A stretch of DNA of 64,000 nucleotides from Epilithonimonas caeni DSM 17710 (GTDB taxonomy: Bacteria; Bacteroidota; Bacteroidia; Flavobacteriales; Weeksellaceae). The notes beneath the pieces were generated by a model that did no database searches, was not told the origin of the DNA, and worked only from the letters and a program-made list of their open reading frames with translations. The stretch spans positions 1 through 64,000 of the forward strand of contig NZ_AUFK01000018.1 of NCBI RefSeq assembly GCF_000426465.1. The letters are read 5' to 3'. Position numbers and translations under genes: made by a program. This document shows positions 8,927 through 17,321 of this stretch, piece after piece (within the stretch, counting starts at the first letter, position 1; each line of letters starts with the position of its first letter).

Positions 8927-10468
8927 CTAGGTCATCCGTTTATCAGATGAGGATAATAATAAAAACTGAGAAGGAGATAAACCCGTAACTTCCTTAAATT
9001 TTGTAGAAAAAGCACTATGAGAAACAAAGCCCGAGTCCTCAGCGAGAAAACTTATCTTGTAATTTCGGTATGTTGGGTTTTCAATTATTTTTTTTGTGAT
9101 ATAGTTAATTCTTAATTCGTTAATGTAGCTGTTGAAATTTTTATTATAATGTTGGTTGATAATTCTGGAAAGATAATTGGAATTGGTATTAAGATGTGAT
9201 GCTAATTTAGGAAGTGACATATCTTTGTCCCGGAACATTTCTTCATTTTCAAACCCATTAAGTTTTTCTAGAATATCTAATTCTAATTGCGTGTTTATCA
9301 ATGTTTGTGTACCCGTTGATAAACCTTCAATAATTACTTCAGTCTGTGTTGGATGCTGAGTATGAAGTTGTTTTACATATTCCTGATAAAGTTTTTTCTG
9401 TTTTTTCAGTTTAAAAAAGTACCAAAAAGTACTGATGATCAATAGTATTCCAAAGATCAATAGCAGATATAGCAGATTTGAAATTTTATTTTCCTTTTCA
9501 GTAATAATTGCGATCTTATCTTTTTTAATTTTATTGACAGCAGTATCAAGTCCCTTTTTATTCTGAGTACTTATTAATTGTTTGTAATGTCTAGCACTAT
9601 CTGCATAAATACCCGCATTTTTTGTATCCTGAAGTTTCAGATAAAGATCTCTCATACTTTCAAATACTTCAGATTTCATTTCTACCGGAGGAAAAAAGGT
9701 GAGTACCATTTTATAGTGGTTTAAAGCCTGAGAATAATTGCCCAGATTTTTCTCTGTTTCTGCCAGACTATGATGTAAATAATTGATATATCTTTGGTTG
9801 GGAGCTATCATACTGGCCTCAACCCCCTTATTCAGATAAAATTTTGCACTGTCAAACATTTTCTTCCCATTGTAGGCTGTCCCAATCGCATCACAGGAAA
9901 ATGCAACAAGATTATTACATTCTTTATTTCTTTTATTATATATTTTTCCGGTATCAACAAGTCTTAGAAATTTTTTATGAACTTTTATTGCTTTATCAAA
10001 TTGATTATTTTCTAAATAGATATTTCCTAAGGTTGCATAGATTCTGTAGGTTATATCTCTTTTCTGAGGGGGGCTCAAATTTTCAGTATATTTTTGAGCT
10101 TGGATAAGATATTCTTCTGCTTCGGAATATAGAGCCATCCGTCCATAAAGTTCACCAGTATTACTGGCAATAATCGCTTTACAGAATAAATCGCTGGATC
10201 TATTTGCAAAATCCTGGGCTTTGATCATATAACTTACTGCCGTTTTTTTATCTCCCTTTTCAATATAGCTATTGGCTAAAAAATCACAGGCATAAGCTTT
10301 AAAACTCTCAGAATGATTCTCTTTTAATAAAGGTAGGGTTAAAGAGATTTTTTCATCAGGATTTTTTAATGAATTTAATTTATTGATGATACTATCTTCT
10401 TTCTTATTGCTTAACTGAGCATTTCCTAAAAAAATAAACAGTAAAAAAAGTAAAAAATAATTTTTCAT
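8927..10468 (-). CDS. Membrane-anchored TPR / AraC-type regulator (copy 1)
   Basis: 513 residues from the ATG at 10468. I prefer this start to a TTG 21 bases upstream because it gives a clean signal peptide (MKNYFLLFLLFIFLGNAQ), and the TTG lies in the promoter. Domains: signal peptide 1-18, helical tetratricopeptide array ~40-300 (CDFLANSYIEKGDKKTAV, YATLGNIYLENNQFDKAI, SLAETEKNLGNYSQALN), one transmembrane helix ~330-352, basic cytoplasmic linker, AraC-type double HTH ~402-505 (LPKLASHLNTNSNYLSRIIN, ISFLAEDSGFVSHSAFSTKF). The topology puts TPRs in the periplasm and DNA binding in the cytoplasm, a one-component transmembrane sensor. It sits between the two inverted surface-protein genes and probably controls them (inference). 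Confidence 0.85.
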   Translation of the reverse strand: MKNYFLLFLLFIFLGNAQLSNKKEDSIINKLNSLKNPDEKISLTLPLLKENHSESFKAYACDFLANSYIEKGDKKTAVSYMIKAQDFANRSSDLFCKAIIASNTGELYGRMALYSEAEEYLIQAQKYTENLSPPQKRDITYRIYATLGNIYLENNQFDKAIKVHKKFLRLVDTGKIYNKRNKECNNLVAFSCDAIGTAYNGKKMFDSAKFYLNKGVEASMIAPNQRYINYLHHSLAETEKNLGNYSQALNHYKMVLTFFPPVEMKSEVFESMRDLYLKLQDTKNAGIYADSARHYKQLISTQNKKGLDTAVNKIKKDKIAIITEKENKISNLLYLLLIFGILLIISTFWYFFKLKKQKKLYQEYVKQLHTQHPTQTEVIIEGLSTGTQTLINTQLELDILEKLNGFENEEMFRDKDMSLPKLASHLNTNSNYLSRIINQHYNKNFNSYINELRINYITKKIIENPTYRNYKISFLAEDSGFVSHSAFSTKFKEVTGLSPSQFLLLSSSDKRMT

Positions 10469-10486
10469 TTCATTTGTAAAGTTGAG

Positions 10487-10494
10487 CAAAGTTA
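10487..10494 (-). promoter_or_regulatory. -7 promoter element of the copy-1 regulator
   Basis: TAACTTTG on the minus strand fits the Bacteroidetes TAnnTTTG consensus. It would start transcription about 12 bases before the chosen ATG (10468). An 8-bp inverted repeat AATTCTGA / TCAGAATT (10547-10554, 10582-10589) lies farther upstream and may be a regulator site. Confidence 0.45.
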
Positions 10495-10627
10495 GATAAA
10501 ATAAGTTTTGGAACTGAGAAAACAGTCATTAATTCAACCATTGTAAAATTCTGATTTTCAACATTTTAATTTTTAATATTTTCAGAATTAATAATTTCAA
10601 AAGCACATTGCTTCCATTCAATATGCA

Positions 10628-10813
10628 TGTTGGAGTTCCTTTGCATCACAAAATTTTTCGAGCAAACACTAACGATTCTAAAAACACATGTATGAAAAAA
10701 CGAATTCTAACCTCATTATCCTTCCTTTCATTTTACTTTGTTTCTGCACAAGTGGGCATCAATAATCCGGAGCCAAAAGCTACACTGGATGTTACCGCAA
10801 AGAAGACAGATGG
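10628..10813 (+). repeat. Right arm of the 186-bp inverted repeat
   Basis: Starts at TGTTGGAGTTCCTTTGCATC and runs through the first ~41 codons of the copy-2 surface gene. It is about 97% identical to the reverse complement of 8628-8813. The arms enclose 1.8 kb that includes the regulator gene. Confidence 0.85.
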
Positions 10814-12116
10814 CACCACTGCAGAGGGAATTATTGCACCAAGATTGACGGCAGATCAGTTATTTTCAAAAAATGATAAATATGCGGCTGATCAGAAAGG
10901 TTCTATTGTTTATGTAACAGAATTAATGAGTAATTCTGACAATCTTATAGACGATACAGAAGATGTAACAGAAATAGGATACTATTATCATGACGGGATA
11001 AAATGGAACTCGATGAGGCAAGAGCCCTGGATGATTTCCGGGACAGGTACCAAGGCAAGTGACAATTTGCAAGATATCTATCAGATGGGAAGTGTTTCTA
11101 TAGGAGATTCCTATGGAGAGGGAAAACTTAGTGTGAAAAATATAGAGGCAGGTAATCTTCCTGGAAATTCTTATGGTATTTTCAACCAGTCCACAACCAA
11201 CAGGCAAGGTCAGAAATATGGAATTTTCAACACAATAACGGATAATTCAACAGCAGGTAGCCCACATTATCTGGCAGGTATATTATCACAGGTTTATGAT
11301 GTTTCTACTACCCAGAAACAAGGTACGGCAGGTGAATTTGAGTATAATTTGAATACCGGCAGAGACAATACTTATGGTTTTAATGGCACACAAACATTCA
11401 TGAATATTACTCCAACAGGAGGAAATATTAATATGAATTACGGTTCATCCGTCTCAGGCAGACTAAATGCCAATGCAACAGGGGGAAATTTACAAACCGC
11501 CGGACTTCGTATTTATGATGGTGAGATTAATGTTAATGTACCATCAGGACGTTCTTTCAGAGCAAATGTAAATACCATAGGTGTAAATTCTATTATAAAG
11601 TTTAATGCAAATGGTGGTACATTATATTCTAGGGATATGGTTGGTAACAACAGTGCCAATCAGCTTACAGGAGCTTCAGGTATCATCAATGTGACTAATC
11701 TTACTTCTTTTTCGGCATCTAATGAAATAATGGGAACAAGTACCAAGAATATTAATGTGGTAAAAGGAATTAATATCAACTTGTATCAGGATGCAGATAG
11801 TGTAGGTAATACAACCATAAATAATGCATATGGTGTTTACATCAATGCCTATAAAACACCAGGTGTAAGTGCAGCTAATGCCTATAATCTATATTCTCAA
11901 GGAGCAGATACTAAAAATTACTTTCAGGGAAGAATTGGTATTGGTCAAATTACTCCTGCAGCTCAATTACATATTGTAAAACAGGCTGCTGATATAACGC
12001 CTGCAGTTATAGAAGGATGTGGCGTATATGCAGACAATACGGAAGCATCTGCTGCAGGTTTGCCTGTTGGAGCGCTCTATCGTACAGCTACGGGGGTACT
12101 AATGATAAGATATTAA
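10692..12116 (+). CDS. Secreted QVGIN-type surface protein (copy 2)
   Basis: 474 residues from the ATG at 10692, chosen because it gives signal peptide MKKRILTSLSFLSFYFVSA and matches the start of copy 1. A longer in-frame start 28 codons upstream would remove the signal peptide from the N-terminus. After QVGINNPEPKATLDV the protein keeps the shared block ending in DIYQMGSVSIG, then diverges into a Gly/Asn/Thr-rich region (GNSYGIFNQSTTNRQGQKYG, GNINMNYGSSVSGRLNANAT) and ends with an adhesin-stalk-like part (GRIGIGQITPAAQLHIVKQ, LYRTATGVLMIRY). Pattern and context suggest an exported surface fibre. No catalytic motif is seen. Probably regulated by the adjacent TPR/AraC protein, because the promoter region is shared with copy 1. 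Confidence 0.82.
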   Translation: MKKRILTSLSFLSFYFVSAQVGINNPEPKATLDVTAKKTDGTTAEGIIAPRLTADQLFSKNDKYAADQKGSIVYVTELMSNSDNLIDDTEDVTEIGYYYHDGIKWNSMRQEPWMISGTGTKASDNLQDIYQMGSVSIGDSYGEGKLSVKNIEAGNLPGNSYGIFNQSTTNRQGQKYGIFNTITDNSTAGSPHYLAGILSQVYDVSTTQKQGTAGEFEYNLNTGRDNTYGFNGTQTFMNITPTGGNINMNYGSSVSGRLNANATGGNLQTAGLRIYDGEINVNVPSGRSFRANVNTIGVNSIIKFNANGGTLYSRDMVGNNSANQLTGASGIINVTNLTSFSASNEIMGTSTKNINVVKGININLYQDADSVGNTTINNAYGVYINAYKTPGVSAANAYNLYSQGADTKNYFQGRIGIGQITPAAQLHIVKQAADITPAVIEGCGVYADNTEASAAGLPVGALYRTATGVLMIRY

Positions 12117-12189
12117 ACGAATGTCGGCATGTAATGTAGTGCTTACTGAATCCCGATAGCTGGGATCCACACTCCCTCACGACAAACCC

Positions 12190-12214
12190 AAACCCTGGCC
12201 TCCCGCTAGGGTTT
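12190..12214 (+). terminator. Possible terminator of the copy-2 surface gene
   Basis: Stem AAACCCT / AGGGTTT with an 11-base loop, followed by CCCATTTTCC. It has no strong T run, so it is weak. Confidence 0.4.
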
Positions 12215-12271
12215 CCCATTTTCCAATTTAACATAACATCCTGACAACAAAATATTTAACCAAAAAAAATG

Positions 12272-12299
12272 TTGCAATTCAAAATAAATTCTATATTTG
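12272..12299 (+). promoter_or_regulatory. Promoter of the 124-aa membrane protein gene
   Basis: TTG (12272-12274), 17-base spacer, TATATTTG (12292-12299): a full match to the Bacteroidetes TTG-N(17-23)-TAnnTTTG promoter. It argues against the TTG at 12297 as a start codon and for the ATG at 12327. Confidence 0.6.
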
Positions 12300-12326
12300 A
12301 AAAAACAATTAAAAACACAAATACCT

Positions 12327-12701
12327 ATGTCCTCAAGATCAAAGTTGCAAGATGACCCTAAAAGTCTGAATAATAATATTGATGATATCGATATTGCTTT
12401 TTATACACTTCGTTTATTTATAGTGTTTATAGTACTAATTGATGTCGTAGTACCAACATTTTGGGCAATATGTAATTATAAGGCCTTTGTAGAAGAATAC
12501 GATGGTATTGGCTACTTGATTATTGTATATAGTATTTCTTTTTATTATATTTTTTCCTCGAATAAATCAAAGATAATTGCATTTGCATTTAAACATTTAA
12601 AGAAAAAAATATTTCTTCGTAAATGGGTAATAAACATTTCCTTTTATATATCAAGCTTTTTCTCTTTGAATAATAATACTGCCAATAAGACATTAAAATA
12701 A
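12327..12701 (+). CDS. Hypothetical two-helix membrane protein
   Basis: 124 residues from the ATG at 12327; an upstream in-frame TTG is part of the promoter. The N-terminal ~25 residues are polar (MSSRSKLQDDPKSLNNNIDD). Two hydrophobic helices follow: FYTLRLFIVFIVLIDVVVPTF and GIGYLIIVYSISFYYIF. The basic C-terminal half (KHLKKKIFLRKWVINISFYI) contains a possible third, weaker amphipathic segment. I recognise no family. It is AT-rich like small accessory membrane proteins of this group. It has its own promoter and a terminator shared with convergent pnp, so it appears to be a single-gene unit. Confidence 0.6.
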   Translation: MSSRSKLQDDPKSLNNNIDDIDIAFYTLRLFIVFIVLIDVVVPTFWAICNYKAFVEEYDGIGYLIIVYSISFYYIFSSNKSKIIAFAFKHLKKKIFLRKWVINISFYISSFFSLNNNTANKTLK

Positions 12702-12703
12702 AA

Positions 12704-12726
12704 AAACCACCGGAATTCGGTGGTTT
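12704..12726. terminator. Bidirectional terminator between the 124-aa gene and pnp
   Basis: Stem AAACCACCG / CGGTGGTTT with loop GAATT, flanked by an A-rich run on the left, so a T tract follows on the minus strand. It serves the convergent pair. Confidence 0.8.
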
Positions 12727-12748
12727 CATATAATAGTTAAGACAAATC

Positions 12749-15010
12749 TTAAGCCTCATTCAAAGGTTTATGTTCTCCTGGTTGGTCTTTTCCTTCAGGA
12801 TTTACATTTCCTTCCGGTCTCGCTGGTCTGTCGGGTCTGTTTTGCCCTTCCGGTCTTGGACCTCTTTGCTCACCTTCCTTCTTCTCTGGTCTTGGTGGTC
12901 TTGGCAACAAAACTTTTCTGGAAAGTTTCATTTTCTTACGGTCATCATAACCCATGAATTTCACCTCAACCTCATCGCCTTCTTTATAAGGAACTTTATC
13001 GAGACGTGACCATTCGATCTCAGAGATGTGAAGTAACCCTTCAGTACCCTTTGCGATCGCTACGAAAGCACCGAAATCCATAACCTTCACCACTTTACCT
13101 TTGTAAACTTCACCTACGACCGGTACGAAAGTAATTTCATTGATCTTCGCAATCGCTTCATTGATCTTCTCTCTGCTGACACCGGAAATCTCGATTCTTC
13201 CGATCTCTCCGATCTCTTCGATAGCGATAACCGTATCAGTATCTTTCTGCATCTGCTGAATGATCTTTCCACCAGGTCCGATTACAGCACCTATGAAATC
13301 TTTAGGGATTTCCATCATCACCATTTTCGGAGCGTGTGGTTTCACATCAGCTCTTGGCTCGGCAATCGTTTCCGTTATTTTATCTAGGATGTGGAGTCTT
13401 CCTTCTTTTGCCTGCAGAAGCGCTTTCTCCATAATATCCATAGAAAGTCCCTGGATTTTGATGTCCATCTGGCAAGCGGTGATCCCGTCTGCTGTTCCGG
13501 TTACTTTGAAGTCCATATCACCCAAGTGGTCTTCGTCTCCCAAGATATCAGAAAGCACAGTATATTTCCCTGTTTTCACATCGGTCACCAATCCCATTGC
13601 AATCCCGGAAACCGGCTTGTGAATCTGAACACCAGCATCCATCAATGCCAAAGTTCCGGCACAAACAGTTGCCATAGAAGATGAACCATTTGATTCCAGA
13701 ATATCAGAAACGATACGGATCGTGTAAGGGTTTTCTTCCGGGATCATATTGGCCAAAGCTCTTTGAGCCAGATTCCCGTGACCAACTTCTCTTCTTGAAG
13801 TTCCTCTCAAAGGACGAGCTTCACCGGTTGAGAACGGAGGGAAGTTATAATGTAAGAAAAATCTCTCGTCATAATTCACCATTACACTGTCCACCATGTT
13901 CGCATCTTTTACCGAACCAAGAGTTACGGCAGTCAAAGATTGTGTTTCACCTCTTGTGAAGATAGCAGAACCGTGCGCTCCAGGCAAATAATCGATTTCT
14001 GACCAGATTGGACGAATCGTTTGTGGGTCACGACCATCAAGACGGATCTTATCATTCAAGATCATCTGACGCATCGCTTCTTTTTCCACATCGTGGTAAT
14101 ATACTTTTACAAAAGGAGTTACTCTTTCCAGCTCTTCTGCATCATCAACATATTGAGCTAAAAATTCATCACGGACCGCTTTGAATTTCTCACCTCTTTC
14201 TTCTTTACTGGAAGGTGTTTTCGCTACTTCGTAAACTTTATCATAAGTTTCTTTCCACACTTTTTCACGGATCGCTTCGTCGTGAACTTCGTGGTTGTAT
14301 TCTCTTTTAGGGAAAGATCTTCCAACTTTGGCTGCCAATCTTTCCTGGGCCTCTACTTGTTTTTTGATTTCTTCGTGGGCAAAAGTGATCGCTTCAAGCA
14401 TTTCTGCTTCAGTGATCTCTTTCATTTCCCCTTCCACCATTACGATAGAATCCTTAGTCGCTCCAACCATAATATCAAGGTCAGAATTTTTAAGGTCAGC
14501 ATAATTAGGATTGATAGATAGTTTACCATCGATTCTTACTACCCTTACCTCAGACATTGGTCCGTTGAAAGGAATATCAGTAATTGCGATGGCGGAAGAA
14601 GCCGCAAGACCTGCCAGATCATCAGGAATCGACTCTCCGTCATAAGAAATCAATGAAATCATCACCTGAACTTCCGCATGGAAATCCTCTGGGAACAAAG
14701 GTCTCAAAACTCTGTCTACCAAACGCATCGTTAAGATCTCTTGGTCTGAAGGACGAGCTTCTCTTCTGAAAAAGTTTCCGGGGATTTTACCACCTGCATA
14801 GAATTTTTCTCTGTAATCAACTGTTAAAGGTAAAAAGTCCACGCCGGGATTGGCTTCTTTGTTGGCTACGACTGTTGCTAAAAGCATAGTTCCGCCCATT
14901 TTTACTACTACAGATCCATCGGCTTGTTTTGCCAGTTTCCCTGTTTCGATTGTGATTTCTCTGCCGTCTGCAAGAGTAATCAGCTCTGTAATTGCTTGAG
15001 GTACACTCAT
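12749..15010 (-). CDS. pnp: Polyribonucleotide nucleotidyltransferase (PNPase)
   Basis: 753 residues from the ATG at 15010 ([19 protein letters not shown]); a GTG six codons upstream is possible but less likely. PNPase degrades RNA 3'-5' by phosphorolysis in the cytoplasm. Order: first RNase PH domain, alpha-helical domain, second RNase PH domain with [17 protein letters not shown] and the active-site region [19 protein letters not shown] domain ([20 protein letters not shown]), S1 domain ([20 protein letters not shown]). The last ~50 residues are a low-complexity Pro/Arg/Glu/Gly tail ([20 protein letters not shown]), often variable in this phylum and a possible partner- or RNA-binding tail. 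Promoter element at 15076-15083. Confidence 0.97.
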   Translation of the reverse strand: MSVPQAITELITLADGREITIETGKLAKQADGSVVVKMGGTMLLATVVANKEANPGVDFLPLTVDYREKFYAGGKIPGNFFRREARPSDQEILTMRLVDRVLRPLFPEDFHAEVQVMISLISYDGESIPDDLAGLAASSAIAITDIPFNGPMSEVRVVRIDGKLSINPNYADLKNSDLDIMVGATKDSIVMVEGEMKEITEAEMLEAITFAHEEIKKQVEAQERLAAKVGRSFPKREYNHEVHDEAIREKVWKETYDKVYEVAKTPSSKEERGEKFKAVRDEFLAQYVDDAEELERVTPFVKVYYHDVEKEAMRQMILNDKIRLDGRDPQTIRPIWSEIDYLPGAHGSAIFTRGETQSLTAVTLGSVKDANMVDSVMVNYDERFFLHYNFPPFSTGEARPLRGTSRREVGHGNLAQRALANMIPEENPYTIRIVSDILESNGSSSMATVCAGTLALMDAGVQIHKPVSGIAMGLVTDVKTGKYTVLSDILGDEDHLGDMDFKVTGTADGITACQMDIKIQGLSMDIMEKALLQAKEGRLHILDKITETIAEPRADVKPHAPKMVMMEIPKDFIGAVIGPGGKIIQQMQKDTDTVIAIEEIGEIGRIEISGVSREKINEAIAKINEITFVPVVGEVYKGKVVKVMDFGAFVAIAKGTEGLLHISEIEWSRLDKVPYKEGDEVEVKFMGYDDRKKMKLSRKVLLPRPPRPEKKEGEQRGPRPEGQNRPDRPARPEGNVNPEGKDQPGEHKPLNEA

Positions 15011-15075
15011 AAAATTGTTTTGTTGCACTCCGTATTGAGTGCTTTTAATTAATGTATTTCGTCTAAAATTTGGTG

Positions 15076-15083
15076 CAAATTTA
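15076..15083 (-). promoter_or_regulatory. -7 promoter element of pnp
   Basis: TAAATTTG on the minus strand, 66 bases before the ATG at 15010. It matches TAnnTTTG; no clear -33 TTG was seen. Confidence 0.45.
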
Positions 15084-15159
15084 ATGTATTTATTTGAATA
15101 TCATTAACAGGTATCAAAACAAGTATTTTTTAAACGGTGTGAAGTACAATTATTACAAA

Positions 15160-16794
15160 TTATCTCCGCGTAATTCTTAGTAAAAGAATGACAACAAGTA
15201 CAACCGAAAACACTGACCCCAAAACAGCGACCAAGGACATTTCTCCGATCCTGGGACCGGATTCTGAAACAAAAACAATTGCCGTTGCCACGATATTCGC
15301 TCCCAAGACCATCGCTAAAATCAAATTGACAATACTAGACCTGATCAGTTGATTGGTCTTTTCAATATTTTTGATCTCACTTGAAATGGTAAATTTATTA
15401 TCATCTAATTTCTGCAAAACTGAGCGAAGCTCTTTCGGAATTTCATCCACATTATCTGTGAAATTAATGATCTTATCCATTCCGTTTTTCAGGAGTTTTT
15501 TGGGGCTAATTTTCCTCGTGAGTATCTTTTTAGTGTAAGGATGCAGGCTTTTCACAATATCCAGATCAGGATTGATCGTTCTTCCAACACCTTCTATCAA
15601 GCCAATTCCTTTGAATAAAAGGTAAAAATAATCCGGCATATAAAGTTGGTTGTCTTTCAACACATCTTTCATTTTGTTGATGATGATATGCGGATCAATG
15701 TCTTTCAAAGAACTGCTGTGAACGAAATTCAAAACCTCTTCTACATCATTTTCAAATTTTCTTTCGTCCGGGATCTCATAGCTGACCGCCATCTTTTTGA
15801 GAGACCTTACGATTTTATTAGAATTTTTCGCCACGAAAGCAACGATAAGACTTTCAAGGATTTCCTTATCATTCGGCTGAATTTTCCCGACCGCACCGAA
15901 ATCTATGAAAACCACCTTCCCATCTTTTTTCACCAAAATATTTCCTGCATGGGGATCGGCGTGGAAGAATCCGTAATCCAAAATCTGGGAAACGAATAAC
16001 CTTAGTCCAATTTCAGAAATTTTGATTGGATCAATATTATATTTCAAAAGTCCGGTTCTGTCTGTGACTTTGATCCCATCGATAAACTCCATACAAAGGA
16101 CATTATTATTGGAAAATTCGTCATAGACAACCGGAACGTAGGTTTCCTTGTTATTTTTAAAATTCAGGGAAAACTGCTTGATATTATTCCTTTCGTTAAC
16201 CAAAGAAACCTCTTCCAGCAAAGACTTTTCGAAGGTAGCAATGGCTTGTTTCAAATTCAATTTAGAAGCAATTTCAGAATAGGCTGAGATCAGCTTGACC
16301 AAATCTTTAATGAGAAGCAGATCGTCTTCTATAATACTAAGAACATCCGGCTTTTTGATCTTAAGAATAACATCTTCGCCAGAGATCAAAGTTGCCTTAT
16401 AAACTTGTGCAATAGATGCGGTTGCCAAAGGTTTTGAAATGATCTCCGCAAAATGTTCCTTAACTGAAATATTGAATTCATTTTCAAGGATCTCCTCTAC
16501 ATCCATATCAACAACTTCTACACGATCCTGAAGTTTCTGAAGCTCATGGATCAGATCCGGCGGAAGCAGGTCCTCACGGTTGCTAAATGTCTGTCCAAGC
16601 TTCACAAAAGTTGGCCCCAATTCTTCTAAGACCAATCGGATTCTTTCATAAACGGTTCCTTTTGAAATGATTTCGTCAGAAATTATTTCAGGCTTTTTTC
16701 CCATTCGAGAAATCAAGTCTCTGAAACCATATTTACTCAATACAGAAATCAGCCTTGCAGATCTTTTTAGTTTTCGTTGTTGCTTATCAAACAT
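15160..16794 (-). CDS. ABC1/AarF (UbiB-like) atypical kinase
   Basis: 544 residues. Family marks: the KxGQ-type motif GPTFVKLGQTFSNREDLLPP (~75-95), the alanine-rich nucleotide loop with SIAQVYKATL, the catalytic HADPHAGNI and the metal-binding FIDFGAVG. Two hydrophobic helices close the protein (VNLILAMVLGANIVATAIVF, LVAVLGSVFSVVLVVILLL), anchoring it in the inner membrane. UbiB/ADCK proteins are ATPases or kinases that support isoprenoid-lipid (quinone) biosynthesis. In a menaquinone-using flavobacterium the exact role is unclear. It follows the DUF4286 gene on the same strand (65 bases apart), possibly one transcript. Confidence 0.9.
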   Translation of the reverse strand: MFDKQQRKLKRSARLISVLSKYGFRDLISRMGKKPEIISDEIISKGTVYERIRLVLEELGPTFVKLGQTFSNREDLLPPDLIHELQKLQDRVEVVDMDVEEILENEFNISVKEHFAEIISKPLATASIAQVYKATLISGEDVILKIKKPDVLSIIEDDLLLIKDLVKLISAYSEIASKLNLKQAIATFEKSLLEEVSLVNERNNIKQFSLNFKNNKETYVPVVYDEFSNNNVLCMEFIDGIKVTDRTGLLKYNIDPIKISEIGLRLFVSQILDYGFFHADPHAGNILVKKDGKVVFIDFGAVGKIQPNDKEILESLIVAFVAKNSNKIVRSLKKMAVSYEIPDERKFENDVEEVLNFVHSSSLKDIDPHIIINKMKDVLKDNQLYMPDYFYLLFKGIGLIEGVGRTINPDLDIVKSLHPYTKKILTRKISPKKLLKNGMDKIINFTDNVDEIPKELRSVLQKLDDNKFTISSEIKNIEKTNQLIRSSIVNLILAMVLGANIVATAIVFVSESGPRIGEMSLVAVLGSVFSVVLVVILLLRITRR

Positions 16795-16859
16795 ATCTAT
16801 AGAAATAAAAGGAGCTACAAAGTAACTCCAAAAATTATTCCTCCCAAGTAATGAATTAT

Positions 16860-17174
16860 TTAAAATCTTTTCTTTTTAGGATTAAGAAAAGTAGGAAAGA
16901 CCATCACTTCGGGACCAAATTTTTGCGAAATTCTTTCCTCAAGATTCACCAATTCGCTTTCCATAAACTGATCGCGGATATCGTCATTATCAAACAATAG
17001 AAAAAGGTTGGTGTTCTTACCTTCATTTACCATATCGGAATGAACTTCAGACAGTATATATTTTTCTACATCAATGAGATTTTCCACCATTTGATGCAGA
17101 TCATTTTCCACATAGATATCCCACTCTTCTATTCTATCTTCTGTCGTGTGGAATGTAACGCTAAGGATGCTCAT
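16860..17174 (-). CDS. DUF4286 family protein
   Basis: 104 residues, no signal peptide. It begins SILSVTFHTTEDRIEEWDIY, continues with LLFDNDDIRDQFMESELVNL and ends in a basic tail (TFLNPKKKRF). This is the short alpha/beta protein (ferredoxin-like layout) annotated DUF4286 in Bacteroidetes; no function is established. It is divergent from gyrA with 147 bases between, and upstream of the ABC1 kinase gene on the same strand. Confidence 0.8.
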   Translation of the reverse strand: MSILSVTFHTTEDRIEEWDIYVENDLHQMVENLIDVEKYILSEVHSDMVNEGKNTNLFLLFDNDDIRDQFMESELVNLEERISQKFGPEVMVFPTFLNPKKKRF

Positions 17175-17321
17175 ATTTTTAATTTTTTATGATTAATGTT
17201 GATAAATTCAGAATGCAAAAATCGGTTTTTTTTTGTAAATTAGCCCGTTATAAAAAACAGAAAAACTCAACAGGTCAGAATCTAATGTAGATTTCTGATT
17301 TACAATAAATTAAAAATATTT

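Noticed and set aside
12297-12326. TTG start extending the 124-aa membrane protein by ten residues
   Set aside because: The TTG is the end of a TATATTTG promoter element, so transcription should begin after it; the ATG at 12327 is preferred.
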